Translations under genes and position numbers: made by a program
Notes under the pieces: generated by a model
Told to the model about the DNA's origin: nothing
The model's database searches: none
The model's input: the letters and a program-made list of their open reading frames with translations, nothing else
DNA from: Hydractinia symbiolongicarpus
Lineage: Eukaryota > Cnidaria > Hydrozoa > Anthoathecata > Hydractiniidae
Length of the DNA stretch: 64,000 nucleotides
Assembly (NCBI RefSeq): GCF_029227915.1
Contig: NC_079880.1
Location: 6,388,001 to 6,452,000 of the forward strand
Reading direction: 5' to 3'
Shown here: positions 12,001 through 25,905 of the stretch, piece after piece
Numbering within the stretch: the stretch's first letter is position 1
Layout: the number at the start of each line of letters is the position of its first letter

Positions 12001-14280
12001 TGTGGGACCTATCCTAGCCGTTATCGCGCGCTGACAAATTAGCGACAGTTTCAAAAAGTGCATTTAATTGACTTTCTAACTGTGTCAGTTCGTTTGAGTT
12101 ACAACGGTTGCGTCACATATTCGTACCAACATGTATATAGCGATATTTATCTGAGATTACTAGGCTGCATCGCTTTTAACAGTGAAACGAAGAATGTGGG
12201 ACTTAATTGAACTAACTTTGGACTTTGACCTGATGAATGTGATAAATAAGACAATTGGACTCCAAGAAATAACATTCTTCTAAATTTGACGTGATTGCCG
12301 GAACTCAGCGATTACACTGGGCGCTGTGGTAGCGCTTCACTTGAAAATTTAAATAAAAAAGTCATTTTTACCGTGGGACCAATCCTAGCCGTTGTTGCAC
12401 GCTGTAGAAATAGCGACAGTTTCAAAATCTACATTTCATTGACTTTCCAACGGTATCAGTCCGTTTCAACTACAACAGTTGCGTCACATATTCGTACCAA
12501 CATGTATTTAGTGATTGTTACCGATATTACTGAGCTGTATCGCTTTTAACAGTGAAACGATTGACTGTTGGACTTAATTGAACTGATTTTGGCCTATGAC
12601 CTTATAAATGTGAAAATTGAGACAATTGGAATCCAAGAAATAACATTCTTTTTAATTTGACATGATTGCCGGAACTCAGCGATTACACTGAGCGCTGGGG
12701 TAGCACTTAATTTAAAAATGTAGATAAATAAGTCATTTTGTACTGAGGGACCAATCCTAGCCGTTATTGCGCGCTGACGAATTAGCGACACTTTCAAAAA
12801 GTGCATTTCATTGACTTTCTAACGGTGTCAGTTCGTTTGAGTTACAACGGTTGCGTCACATATTCGTACCAACATGTATTTTGCGATATTTATCTGTTAT
12901 TAGTAGGTTGCATCGCTTTTAACATTGAAACGAATGAATGCTGGACTTAATTGAACTAACTTTGGACTGTGACCTGATGAATGTGATAAATAAGACAATT
13001 GGACTCTAAGAAGTAACATTCATCTTAATTTGGCATGATTGCCGGAACTCAGCGATTACACTGGGCGCTGTGGTAGCGCTTCATTTAAAATTTAGATAAA
13101 TAAGTCATTCTTTACCGTGGGACAAATCCTAGCCCTTATCGCGCGCTGAAGAAATAGCGACAGTTTCAAAAACTACATTTCATTGACTTTCTAACGGTGT
13201 CAGTCCGTTGGACTTACAACGGTTGGGTCACATATTCGTATTAGCAATATTTTTCTGATATTACTAGGTTGCTTTCTTTTTAACAATGAAACGATTTACT
13301 GTGCGACTTAATTGAATTAACTTTGGACTGTGACGTGATAAATGTGATAAATGAGTCATTTGGACTCCAAGAAATAAGATTCTTCTTAATTTGACGTGAT
13401 TGTCACAATTCAGCGATTACACTGGGCGCTGTGGTAGCGCTTCATTTGAAAATTTAAATAAATAAGTCATTTTTACTGTGAGACCAATCCCAGCCGTTAT
13501 CGTGAGCTGAAGAAATGGCGACAGTTTCAAAAACTACATTTCATTGACTTTCTAACGGTATCAATCCGCTTCAGTTACAACGGTTGCGTCACATATTCGT
13601 ACCCACATGTATTTAGCGATATTTATTTCATATTACTAGGTTGCATCGCTTTTAACAGTGAAACGATTGTCTGTGGGACTTAATTGAACTAATTTTGGAC
13701 TGTGACCTTATAAATGTAATAAGTGGGACAATTGGACTCCAAGAAATAACATTTTTCTTAATTTGACATGATTGCCGGAACTCAGCGATTACACTGGGCG
13801 CTGTGGTAGCGCTTCATTTGAAAATTTAAATAAATAAGTCATTTTTATTGTGGGACCAATCCTAGCCCTTAGCGCGCGCTGAAGAAATAGAGACAGTTTC
13901 AAATACTACATTTCATTGATTTTCTAACGGTATAAGTCCGTTTCAACTACAACAGTTGCGTCACCTATTCGTACCAACATGTATTTAGTGATTGTTACCC
14001 ATGTTACTAAGTTGTATCGCTTTTAACAGTGAAACGATTGACTGTGGGACTTAATTGAACTGATTTTGGACTATGACCTTATAAATGTAATAAGTGGGAC
14101 AATTGGACTCCAAGAAATAACATTTTTCTTAATTTGACATGATTGCCGGAACTCAGCGATTACACTGAGCGCTGGGGAAGGACTTAATTTAAAAATGTAG
14201 ATAAATTAGTCATTTTGTACTGGGGGACTAATCCTAGCCGTTATCACGCGCTGACGAATTAGTGACAGTTTCAAAACGTG
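9097..14280. repeat. Two tandem copies of a 2592-bp, seven-unit block
   Basis: 9097-11688 and 11689-14280 match with a constant offset of 2592 bp. By eye they differ at only a few bases, for example ggactcc against ggtctcc near 9286 and 11878, and one g/c change near 10221. The near-identity implies a very recent unequal exchange, continued homogenisation, or an assembly duplication. Confidence 0.9.
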
Positions 14281-16502
14281 CATTTCATTGACTTTCTAAC
14301 GGTGTCAGTTCGTTTGAGTTACAACGGTTGGGTCACATATTCGTACCATCATGTGTTTAGCAATATTTATCTGTTATTACTAGGTTGCATCGCTTTTAAC
14401 AGGTAAACGATTGAATGTGGGACTTAATTGAACTAACTTTGGACTGTGACCTGATGAAAGTGATTAATGAGACAATTGGACTCCAAGAAATAACATTGAT
14501 CTTAATTTGACATGATTGCCGGAACTCAGCGATTACACTGGGCGCTGTGGTAGCGCTTCATTTAAAAATTTAGATAAATAAGTCATTCTTTACCGTGGGA
14601 CCAATCCTAGCCGTTGTCGCGCGCTGTAGAATCAGCGACAGTTTTAAAAACTACATTTCATTGACTTTCTAACGGTATCAGTCCGTTTCAACTACAACGG
14701 TTGCGTCACATATTCGTACCAGCATGTATTTAGCGATATTTTTTTCATATTACTAGGTTGCATCGCTTTTAACAGTGAAACGATTGACTGTGGGACTTAA
14801 TTGAACTGATTTTGGACTGTGACCTTATAAATTGTAATAAGTGAGACAATTTGACTCCAAGAAAAAACATTCTTCTTAATTTGACATGATTGCCGGAAGT
14901 CAGCGATTACACTGGACGCTGTGGTAGCGCTTCATTTAAAAATTCAGATAAATAAGTCAATTTTTATTGTGGGACCAATCCTAGCCCTTAGCGCGCGCTG
15001 AAGAAATAGAGACAGTTTCAAATACTACATTTCATTGATTTTCTAACGGTATAAGTCCGTTTCAACTACAACAGTTGCGTCACCTATTCGTACCAACATG
15101 TATTTAGTGATTGTTATCCATGTTACTAAGTTGTATCGCTTTTAACAGTGAAACGATTGACTGTGGGACTTATTTGAACTGATTTTGGACTATGACCTTA
15201 TAAATGTAATAAGTGAGACAGTTGGACTCCAAGAAATAACATTTTTCTTAATTTGACATGATTGCCGGAACTTAGCGATTACACTGAGCGCTGGGGTACC
15301 GCTTCATTTAAAAATTTAGATAAATAACTCATTCTTTACCGTGGGACAAATCCTAGTCCTTATCGCGCGCTGAAGAAGTAGCGACAGTTTCAAAAACTAC
15401 ATTTCATTGACTTTCTAACGGTATCAGTCCGTTTCAACTACAACAGTTGCGTCACATATTCGTACCAACTTGTATTTAGTGATTCTTACCGATATTACTA
15501 AGTTGTATCGCTTTTAACAGTGAAACGATTGACTGTGGGACTTAATTGAACTGATTTTGGCCTATGGCCTTATAAATGTGATAATGGAGACAATTGGACT
15601 GAAAGAAATAACATTCTTCTTAATTTGACATGATTGCCGGAAGTCAGCGATTACACTGGGCGCTGTGGTTGCGCTTCATTTAAAAATTTAGATAAATAAG
15701 TCAATTTTTATTGTGGGACCAATCCTAGCCCTTAGCGCGCTGAAGAAATAGAGACAGTTTCAAATACTACATTTCATTGATTTTCTAACGGTATCAGTCT
15801 GTTTCAACTACAACAGTTGCGTCACCTATTCGTACCAATATGTATTTAGTGATTGTTACCCATATTACTAAGTTGCATTGCTTTTAACAGTGAAACGATT
15901 GACTGTGGGACTTAATTGAACTGATTTTGGACTATGACCTTATAAATGTAATAAGTGACACAATTGGACTCCAACAAAATAACATTTTTCTTAATTTGAC
16001 ATGATTGCCGGAACTCAGCGATTACAGTGAGCGCTGGGGTAGGACTTAATTTAAAAATGTAGATAAATAAGTCATTTTGTACTGGGGGACCAATCCTAGC
16101 TGTTATCGCGCGATAACGAATTAGCGACAGTCTCAAAACGTGCATTTCATTGACTTTCTAACGGTGTCAGTTCGTTTGAGTTACAACGTTTGGGTCACAT
16201 ATTTGTACCATCATGTATTTAGCGATATTTATCTGTTATTACTAGGTTGCATGGCTTTTAACAGTGAAACGATTGAATGTGGGACTTAATTGAACTAACT
16301 TTGGACTGTGACCTGATAAATGTGATAAATGAGACATTTGGACTCCAAGAAATAAGATTCTTCTTAATTTGACGTGATTCTTTGGAACTCAGCGATTACA
16401 CTGGGCGCTGTTGTAGCGCTTCATTTGAAAATTTAAATAAATAAGTCATTTTTACTGTGAGACCAATCCCACCCGTTATCGTGCGCTGAAGAAATGGCGA
16501 CA

Positions 16503-19478
16503 GTTTCAAAAACTACATTTCATTGACTTTCTAACGGTATCAATCCGCTTCAGTTACAACAGTTGTGTCACATATTCGTACCAACATGTATTTAGCGATA
16601 TTTTTTTTATATTACTAGGTTGCATCGCTTTTAACAGTGAAATGATTGACTGTGGGACTTAGTTGAACTGATTTTGGACTGTGACCTTATAAATGTTATA
16701 AGTGAGACAGTTTGACTCTAAGAAATAACATTCTTCTTAATTAGACATGATTGCCGGAAGTCAGCGATTGCACTGGGCGCTGTGGTAGCGCTTCATTTAA
16801 AAAATTAGGTAAATAAGTAAATTTTTATTGTTGGACCAATCCTAGCCCTTAGCGCGCGCTGAAGAAATAAAGACAGTTTCAAATACTACATTTCATTGAT
16901 TTTCTAACAGTATCAGTCCGTTTCAACTACAACAGTTGCGTCACATATTCGTACCAACATGTATTTAGTGATTGTTACCGATATTACTAAGTTGTATTGC
17001 TTTTAACAGTGAAACGATTGACTGTGGGACTTAATTGAACTGATTTTGGACTATGACGTTATAAATGTATTAAGTGAGACAATTGGACTCCAAGAAATAA
17101 CATTTTTCTTAATTTGACATGATTACCGGAACTCAGCGATTACACTGAGCGCTGGGGTAGCCCTTATTTTAAAAATTTAGATAAATAAGTCATTCTTTAC
17201 CGTGGGACCAATCCTAGCCGTTATCGTGCGCTGTAGAAATAGCGACAGTTTCAAAAACTACATTTCATTGACTTTCTAACGGTATCAGTCCGTTTCAACT
17301 ACAACAGTTGCGTCACATATTCGTACCAACATGTATCCAGTGATTGTTACCGATATTACTAAGTTGTATCGCTTTTAACAGTGAAACGATTGACTGTGGG
17401 ACTTAATTGAACTGATTTTGGAATATGACCTTAAAAATGTGATAATTGAGACAATTAGACTCAAAGAAATCACATTCTTCTTAATTTGACATGATTGCCG
17501 GAACTCAGCGATTACACTGAGCGCTAGGGTAGCACTTAATTTAAAAATGTAGATAAATAAGTCATTTTGTACTGGGGGACCAATCCTAGCCGTTATTGTG
17601 CGCTGACGAATTAGCGACAGTTTCAAAAAGTGCATTTCATTGACTTTCTAACGGTGTTAGTTCGTTTGAGCTACAACGGTTGCGTCACATATTCGTACCA
17701 ACATGTATTTAGCGATATTTATCTGTTATTACTAGGTTGCATCGCTTTTAACAGTGAAACGAATGAATGTGGGACTTAATTGAACAAACTTTGGACTGTG
17801 ACCTAATGAATGTGATAAATAAGACAATTAGACTCTAAGAAGTAACAATCATCTTAATTTGACATGATTGCGGAACTCAGCGATTACACTGGGCGCTGTG
17901 GTAGCGCTTCATTTAAAATTTAGATAAATAAGTGATTCTTTACCGTGGGACCAATCCCAGCCCTTATCGCGCGCTGAAGAAATAGCGACAGTTTCAAAAA
18001 CTACATTTCATTGACTTTCTAACGGTATCAATCCGCTTCAGTTACAACAGTTGTGTCACATATTCGTACCAACATGTATTTAGCGATATTTTTTTTATAT
18101 TACTAGGTTGCATCGCTTTTAACAGTGAAATGATTGACTGTGGGACTTAGTTGAACTGATTTTGGACTGTGACCTTATAAATGTTATAAGTGAGACAGTT
18201 TGACTCCAAGAAATAACATTCTTCTTAATTAGACATGATTGCCGGAAGTCAGCGATTGCACTGGGCGCTGTGGTAGCGCTTCATTTAAAAATTTAGATAA
18301 ATAAGTAAATTTTTATTGTTGGACCAATCCTAGCCCTTAGCGCGCGCTGAAGAAATAAAGACAGTTTCAAATACTACATTTCATTGATTTTCTAACAGTA
18401 TCAGTCCGTTTCAACTACAACAGTTGCGTCACATATTCGTACCAACATGTATTTAGTGATTGTTACCGATATTACTAAGTTGTATTGCTTTTAACAGTGA
18501 AACGATTGACTGTGGGACTTAATTGAACTGATTTTGGACTATGACGTTATAAATGTAATAAGTGAGACAATTGGACTCCAAGAAATAACATTTTTCTTAA
18601 TTTGACATGATTACCGGAACTCAGCGATTACACTGAGCGCTGGGGTAGCACTTATTTTAAAAATTTAGATAAATAAGTCATTCTTTACCGTGGGACCAAT
18701 CCTAGCCGTTATCGTGCGCTGTAGAAATAGCGACAGTTTCAAAAACTACATTTCATTGACTTTCTAACGGTATCAGTCCGTTTCAACTACAACAGTTGCG
18801 TCACATATTCGTACCAACATGTATCTAGTGATTGTTACCGATATTACTAAGTTGTATCGCTTTTAACAGTGAAACGATTGACTGAGGGACTTAATTGAAC
18901 TGATTTTGGAATATGACCTTAAAAATGTGATAATTGAGACAATTAGACTCAAAGAAATCACATTCTTCTCAATTTGACATGATTGCCGGAACTCAGCGAT
19001 TACACTGAGCGCTAGGGTAGCACTTAATTTAAAAATGTAGATAAATAAGTCATTTTGTACTGGGGGACCAATCCTAGCCGTTATTGTGCGCTGACGAATT
19101 AGCGACAGTTTCAAAAAGTGCATTTCATTGACTTTCTAACGGTGTTAGTTCGTTTGAGCTACAACGGTTGCGTCACATATTCGTACCAACATGTATTTAG
19201 CGATATTTATCTGTTATTACTAGGTTGCATCGCTTTTAACAGTGAAACGAATGAATGTGGGACTTAATTGAACTAACTTTGGACTGTGACCTAATGAATG
19301 TGATAAATAAGACAATTAGACTCTAAGAAGTAACAATCATCTTAATTTGACATGATTGCGGAACTCAGCGATTACACTGGGCGATGTGGTAGCGCTTCAT
19401 TTAAAATTTAGATAAATAAGTGATTCTTTACCGTGGGACCAATCCCAGCCCTTATTGCGCGCTGAAGAAATAGCGACA
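16503..19478. repeat. Two tandem copies of a 1488-bp, four-unit block
   Basis: The word agttgtgtca occurs at 16561 and 18049, and downstream markers keep the 1488-bp offset, exactly four 372-bp units. The copies differ by scattered substitutions, for example aaaattaggt against aaatttagat near 16800 and 18288. Before 16503 and 17991 the two sequences diverge clearly, which sets the start. Confidence 0.88.
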
Positions 19479-21066
19479 GTTTCAAAAACTACATTTCATT
19501 GAATTTCTAACGGTGTCAGTCCGTTTGAGTTACAACGTTTGGGTCACATATTCGTATTTGCGATATTCTTCTGATATTACTAGGTTGCATCGCTTTTAAC
19601 AATGATACGATTTACTGTGGGACTTAATTGAACTAATTTTGGACTGTGACCTGATGAATGTGATAAATAAGACAATTGGACTCTAAGAAATAACATTCTT
19701 CTTAATTTGACATGATTGCCGGAAGTCAGCGATTACATTGGGCGCTGTGGTAGCGCTTCATTTAAAATTTAAATAAGTAAGTCATTTTTATTGTGAGACC
19801 AATCCTAGCCGTTATTGCGCGTTGAAGAATCGGCGACAGTTTCAAAAACTACATTTCATTGACTTTCTAACGGTATCAATCCGCTTCAGCTACAACGGTT
19901 GCGTCACATATTCGTACCAACATGTATTTAGCGATATTTTTTTCATATTACTAGGTTGCATCGCTTTTAACAGTAAACCATTGACTGTGGGACTTAATTG
20001 AACTGATTTTGGACTGTGACCTTATAAATGTTATAAGTGAGACAATTTGACTTCAAGAAGTAACATTCTTCTTAATTTGACATGATTGCCGGAAGTCAGC
20101 GATTACATTGGGCGCTGTGGTAGCGCTTCATTTAAAAATTTAGATAAATAAGTCAATTTTTATTGTGAGATCAATCCTAGCCCTTAGCGCGCGCTAAAGA
20201 AATAGAGACAGTTTCAAATACTACATTTCATTGATTTTCTAACGGTATCAGTCCGTTTCAACTACAACAGTTGCGTCACATATTCGTACCAACATGTATT
20301 TAGTGATTGTTACCGATATTACTAAGTTGTATCGCTTTTAACAGTGAAACGATTGACTGTGGGACTTAATTGAACTGATTTTGGACTATGACCTTATAAA
20401 TGTAATATGTTTGACAATTGAACTCCAAGAAATAACATTTTTCTTAATTTGACCTGATAGCCGGAATTCAGCGATTACGCTTAGCGCTGGGGTAGCACAT
20501 CATTTAAAAATGTAGATAAATAAGCCAATTTGTACTGGGGGACCAATCCTAGCTGTTATCGCGCGCTGACGAATTAGCGACAGTTTCAAAAATTGCATTT
20601 CATTGACTTTCTAACGGTGTCAGTTCGTTTGAGTTACAACGGTTGGGTCACATATTCGTATTAGCGATATTCTTCTGATATTACTAGGTTGCATCGCTTT
20701 TAACAATGAAACGATTTACTGTGGGACTTAATTGAACTAACTTTGGACTGTGACCTGATAAATGTGATAAATGAGACATTTGGACTCCAAGAAATAACAT
20801 TCTTCTTAATTTGACATGATTGCCGGAAGTCAGCGATTACACTGGGCGCTGTGGTAGCGCTCCTTTTAAAAATTTAGATAAATAAGTGATTTTTTACTGT
20901 GGGACCAATCCTAGCCGTTATCCCGCGCTAAAGAATTAGAGACAGTTTCAAAAACTACATTTCATTGACTTTCTAACAGTATCAACCCGTTTGTGTTACA
21001 ACAGTTGAGTCACATATTCGTACCAACATGTATTTTGTGATATCTGTCCGGTATTACTAGGTTGTA

Positions 21067-22316
21067 TCGCATTTAACAGTGAATCGGTTGACTGTGGGAC
21101 TTAATTGAACTGATTTTGGGCTGTGACCTTATAAATGTAAAAGTGAGACAATTGGACTCCAAGAAATAACATTCTTCTTAATTTGACATGATTGCCGGAA
21201 GTCAGCGATTACACTGGGCGCTGTGGTAGCGCTTCATTTAAAATTTAGATAAATAAGTCATTCTTTACCGTGGGACCAATCCTAGCCCTTATCGCGCGCT
21301 GAAGAAATAGCGACAGTTTCAAAAACTACATTTCATTGAATTTCTAACGGTGTCAGTCCGTTTGAGTTACAACGGTTGGGTCACATATTCGTATTAGCGA
21401 TATTCTTCTGATGTTACTAGGTTGCATCGCTTTTAACATTGAAACGATTTACTGTGGGACTTAATTGAACTAACTTTGGACTGTGACCTGATAAATGTGA
21501 TAAATGAGACATTTGGAATCCAAGAAATAACATTCTTCTTAATTTGACGTGATTGCCGGAACTCAGCGATTACACTGGGCGCTGTGGTAGCGCTTCATTT
21601 GAAAATTTAAATAAATAAGTCATTTTTACTGTGGGACCAATCCTAGCCGTTATCGCGCGCTGAAGAAATGGCCACAGTTTCAAAAACTACATCGCATTTA
21701 ACAGTGAATCGGTTGACTGTGGGACTTAATTGAACTGATTTTGGGCTGTGACCTTATAAATGTAAAAGTGAGACAATTGGACTCCAAGAAATAACATTCT
21801 TCTTAATTTGACATGATTGCCGGAAGTCAGCGATTACACTGGGCGCTGTGGTAGCGCTTCATTTAAAATTTAGATAAATAAGTCATTCTTTACCGTGGGA
21901 CCAATCCTAGCCCTTATCGCGCGCTGAAGAAATAGCGACAGTTTCAAAAACTACATTTCATTGAATTTCTAACGGTGTCAGTCCGTTTGAGTTACAACGG
22001 TTGGGTCACATATTCGTATTAGCGATATTCTTCTGATGTTACTAGGTTGCATCGCTTTTAACATTGAAACGATTTACTGTGGGACTTAATTGAACTAACT
22101 TTGGACTGTGACCTGATAAATGTGATAAATGAGACATTTGGAATCCAAGAAATAACATTCTTCTTAATTTGACGTGATTGCCGGAACTCAGCGATTACAC
22201 TGGGCGCTGTGGTAGCGCTTCATTTGAAAATTTAAATAAATAAGTCATTTTTACAGTGGGACCAATCCTAGCCGTTATCGCGCGCTGAAGAAATGGCCAC
22301 AGTTTCAAAAACTACA
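21067..22316. repeat. Out-of-register 625-bp tandem duplication in satellite B
   Basis: gaatcggttgac occurs at 21081 and 21706, an offset of 625 bp or about 1.7 monomers. At 21690-21692 the unit jumps from caaaaactac directly to atcgcatttaacag, skipping the normal middle of the monomer. The breakpoint shares only a few bases (acat/cat), so in-register unequal crossing-over does not explain it. Confidence 0.85.
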
Positions 22317-25238
22317 TTTCATTGACTTACTAACGGTATCAATTCGCTTCAGTTACAACGGTTGCGTCACATATTCGTACCAACATGTATTTAGCGATAT
22401 TTATCTGTTATTACTAGGTTGCATCGCTTTTAACAGTGAAACGAATGAATGTGGGACTTAATTGAACTAACTTTGGACTGTGACCTAATGAATGTGATAA
22501 ATAAGACAATTAGACTCTAAGAAGTAACAATCATCTTAATTTGACATGATTGCGGAACTCAGCGATTACACTGGGCGCTGTGGTAGCGCTTCATTTAAAA
22601 TTTAGATAAATAAGTCATTCTTTACCGTGGGACCAATCCCAGCCCTTATCGCGCGCTGAAGAAATAGCGACAGTTTCAAAAACTACATTTCATTGACTTT
22701 CTAACGGTGTCAGTCCGTTTGAGTTACAACGTTTGGGTCACATATTCGTATTAGCGATATTCTTCTGATATTACTAGGTTGCATCGCTTTTAACAATGAA
22801 ACGATTGACTGTGGGACTTAATTGAACTGATTTTGGACTGTGACCTTATAAATGTTATAAGTGAGACAATTTGACTTCAAGAAGTAACATTCTTCTTAAT
22901 TTGACATGATTGCCGGAAGTCAGCGATTACATTGGGCGCTGTGGTAGCGCTTCATTTAAAAATTTAGATAAATAAGTCAATTTTTATTGTGGGACCAATC
23001 CTAGCCCTTAGCGCGCGCTAAAGAAATAGAGACAGTTTTAAATACTACATTTCATTGATTTTCTAACGGTATCAGTCCGTTTCAACTACAACAGTTGCGT
23101 CACATATTCGTACCAACATGTATTTAGTGATAGTTACCGATATTACTAAGTTGTATCGCTTTTAACAGTGAAACGATTGACTGTGGGACTTAATTGAACT
23201 GATTTTGGACTATGACCTTATAAATGTAATAAGTTTGACAATTGGACTCCAAGAAATAACATTTTTCTTAATTTGACCTGATAGCCGGAATTCAGCGATT
23301 ACGCTTAGCGCTGGGGTAGCACTTCATTTAAAAATGTAGATAAATAAGCCAATTTGTACTGGGGGACCAATCCTAGCTGTTATCACGCGCTGACGAATTA
23401 GCGACAGTTTCAAAAATTGCATTTCATTGAATTTCTAACGGTGTCAGTTCGTTTGAGTTACAACGGTTGGGTCACATATTCGTATTAGCGACATTCTTCT
23501 GATAGTGATTGATTTAGTGATTGTTTCCGATATTGCTAAGTTGTATCGCTTTTAACAGTGAAACGATTGACTGCGGGACTTAATTGAACTGAATTTGGAC
23601 TATGACCTCATAAATGTGATAATTGAGACAATTGGATTCCAAGAAATAACATTCTTCTTAATTTGACATGATTGCCGGAACTCAGCGATTACACTGAGCG
23701 CTGGGATAGCACTTATTTTAAAAATGTAGATAAATAAGCCATTTTGTACTGGGGGACCAATCCTAGCTGTTATCGCGCGCTGACGAATTAGCGACAGTTT
23801 CAAAAATTGCATTTCAATGACTTTCTAACGGTGTCAGTTCGTTTGAGTTACAACGGTTGGGTCACATATTCGTATTAGCGATATTCTTCTGATATTACTA
23901 GGTTGCATCGCTTTTAACAATGAAACGATTTACTGCGGGACTTAATTGAACTAACTTTGGACTGTGACCTGATAAATGTGATAAATGAGACATTTGGACT
24001 CCAAGAAATAACATTCTTCTTAATTTGACATGATTGCCGGAAGTCAGCGATTACACTGGGCGCTGTGGTAGCGCTCCATTTAAAAATTTAGATAAATAAG
24101 TGATTTTTTACTGTGGGACCAATCCTAGCCGTTATCCCGCGCTAAAGAATTAGAGACAGTTTCAAAAACTACATTTCATTGACTTTCTAACAGTATCAAC
24201 CCGTTTGTGTTACAACAGTTGAGTCACATATTCGTACCAACATGTATTTAGCGATATTTATCTGATATTACTAGGTTGCATCGCTTTTAAAAGTGAAACG
24301 ATTGACTGTGGGACTAAATTGAACTGATTTTGGACTGTGACCTTAGAAATGTTATAAGTGAGACAATTGGACTCCAAGAAGTAACATTCTTTCTAATTTG
24401 ATATGATTGTCGGAACTCAGCGATTACACTGGGCGCTGTGGTAACGCTTCATTTAAAAGTTTAGATTAATCAGTCAGTTCTTGCTGTGGGACCAATCGTA
24501 ACCGTTATCGCGCGCTGAAGAAATAGCGACAGTTTCGAAAACTTCATTTCATTGACTTTCTAACGGTGTCAGTCCGTTTGAGTTTCAACGGTTGGGTCAC
24601 ATATTCGTACCAACATGTACTTAGCGATATTTATCTGATATTACTAGGTTGCATCGCTTTTAACTGTGAAACGATTGATTGTGGGACTTAATTGAACTAA
24701 CTTTGGACTGTGACCTGATCAATCTGATAAATGAGAAAATTAGACTCCAAATAACATTCTTCTTAATTTGACATGATTGCCTAACCTCAGCGATTAGACT
24801 GGGCGCTGTTGTAGCGCTTCATTTAAATATTTAAATTAATCAGTCAGTTTTTGTTGTGGGACCAATCCTACCCGTTATCGCGCGCTGAAGAAATAGAGAC
24901 AGTTTCAAATACTACACTTCATTGACTTTCTAACGGTGTCAGTCCGTTTGAGTTTCAACGGTTGGGTCACATATTCGTACCAACATGTACTTAGCGATAT
25001 TTATCTGATATTACTAGGTTGCATCGCTTTTAACTGTGAAACGATTGATTGTGGGACTTAATTGAACTAACTTTGGACTGTGACCTGATCAATCTGATAA
25101 ATGAAAAAATTAGACTCCAAATAACATTCTTCTTAATTTGACATGATTGCCTAACATCAGCGATTAGACTGGGCGCTGTTGTAGCGCTTCATTTAAATAT
25201 TTAAATTAATCAGTCAGTTTTTGCTGTAGGACCAATCC

Positions 25239-25242
25239 TACC
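25239..25242 (+). repeat. Left target-site duplication (TACC)
   Basis: TACC just before the element matches TACC just after it. Removing the element and one copy gives cctacccgttatcg, which is the exact sequence of an uninterrupted satellite B unit at about 24867. Confidence 0.93.
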
Positions 25243-25257
25243 CACGGGTGGTTCGAA
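25243..25257 (+). repeat. Left terminal inverted repeat of the transposon
   Basis: CACGGGTGGTTCGAA matches the right end on the complement at 13 of 15 positions. This end lies downstream of the transposase gene. The opening CAC is the base triplet shared by RAG signal heptamers and Transib ends. Confidence 0.92.
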
Positions 25258-25905
25258 GCGGAATCTAAGAGTTAGCGCATGCGCGGGTTTTTAACGACAT
25301 CCGTGGAGGAATAATGGCGGCCGGCATCAAACTACGTAGTCAAAACAAACCAAGAGCAAGTTTAAATCTATTGTTATCCTCCCATCTAATATTCCAATAG
25401 ATCTAATTTAGCCGTAAACGAACATGTGATAAGTCAACGAAGAGGCTCAGCGAAACATTTTTGTTGTAGTGGAGCTAGGTACGAGGAACAAGACTACTCA
25501 AGTAGATGAAAGAAAAAATCAAGATTTTTGCTTATTTGCGTTACGTTGCTAACGTCAAGGTAATTAACTTGTTATTCAGAGTTTTCTAGGGCTGTAGAAA
25601 AGTTATTTTACATCAAGGACACATGGCCCTAAGAGAAAAATACAACTTTATAGTGCTTTCAGTTTTTTTTAATCAGAAAATGACTTTTGAAGTAGGCATA
25701 TTTTTCACAGTTTCACGATAACTATCAAATACGTATGAAAGCTTCAATATCGTTTAACTAAGCCAATGTGGCATTACTGTGTTATAAATTTGCTAGAAAC
25801 TGGTTAACACAAGGTTGGTTAACATAAAATATTTATATATATACATGCTAGGTAGGCGACAAAATACAGTCACATCCACTTAACAGCTAGTAGAAAATTC
25901 TGTCA
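25258..25905. other. Left noncoding part of the transposon (3' flank of the gene)
   Basis: About 650 bp between the left end and the stop codon. It holds the subterminal block, an ATGGCGGCC word at 25314 starting a 28-codon plus-strand frame, and an AT-rich stretch around 25830. No clear polyadenylation signal was identified and no further gene is supported. Confidence 0.6.
25273..25287 (+). promoter_or_regulatory. Left subterminal block with a GCGCATGCGC palindrome
   Basis: TAGCGCATGCGCGGG parallels TAAGCGCATTTGCCGGG at the other end, 33-37 bp from each terminus. It may be an internal transposase-binding block. GCGCATGCGC (25275-25284) is also the core of the animal NRF1 binding site, so a promoter role is possible. 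Both roles are inferred. Confidence 0.45.

Larger units (their letters stand above)
9018..25242. repeat. Satellite B tandem array, about 372 bp monomer, first block
   Basis: The landmark catttcattgac (catttaattgac at 9469) falls at 9097, 9469, 9840, 10212 and 10584, a spacing of 371-372 bp; the next is at 10945 after a unit about 11 bp short. About 44 units are present. Typical words in order are gggaccaatcctagccgtta, cgcgcgctgaagaaatag, catttcattgac, cacatattcgtaccaac, tgtgggacttaattgaac, gattgccggaactcagcg and gcgctgtggtagcgcttc. Recurrent 70-86-codon frames (for example 9703-9957 and 12295-12549) come from the repeat and are not genes. This block mostly carries the cgcgcgctgaag and gccggaactc variants. 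Confidence 0.97.

Noticed and set aside
9703-23812. Frames of 70-86 codons in satellite B (for example 9703-9957, 12594-12806, 17375-17635)
   Set aside because: Repeat-derived: the copies differ exactly as the satellite does and most monomers break the frame.
9018-25242. Satellite B as an ancestral dimer of about 186-bp halves
   Set aside because: TGTGGGAC occurs twice per unit about 190 bp apart, but the sequences after it show no convincing further similarity by eye.
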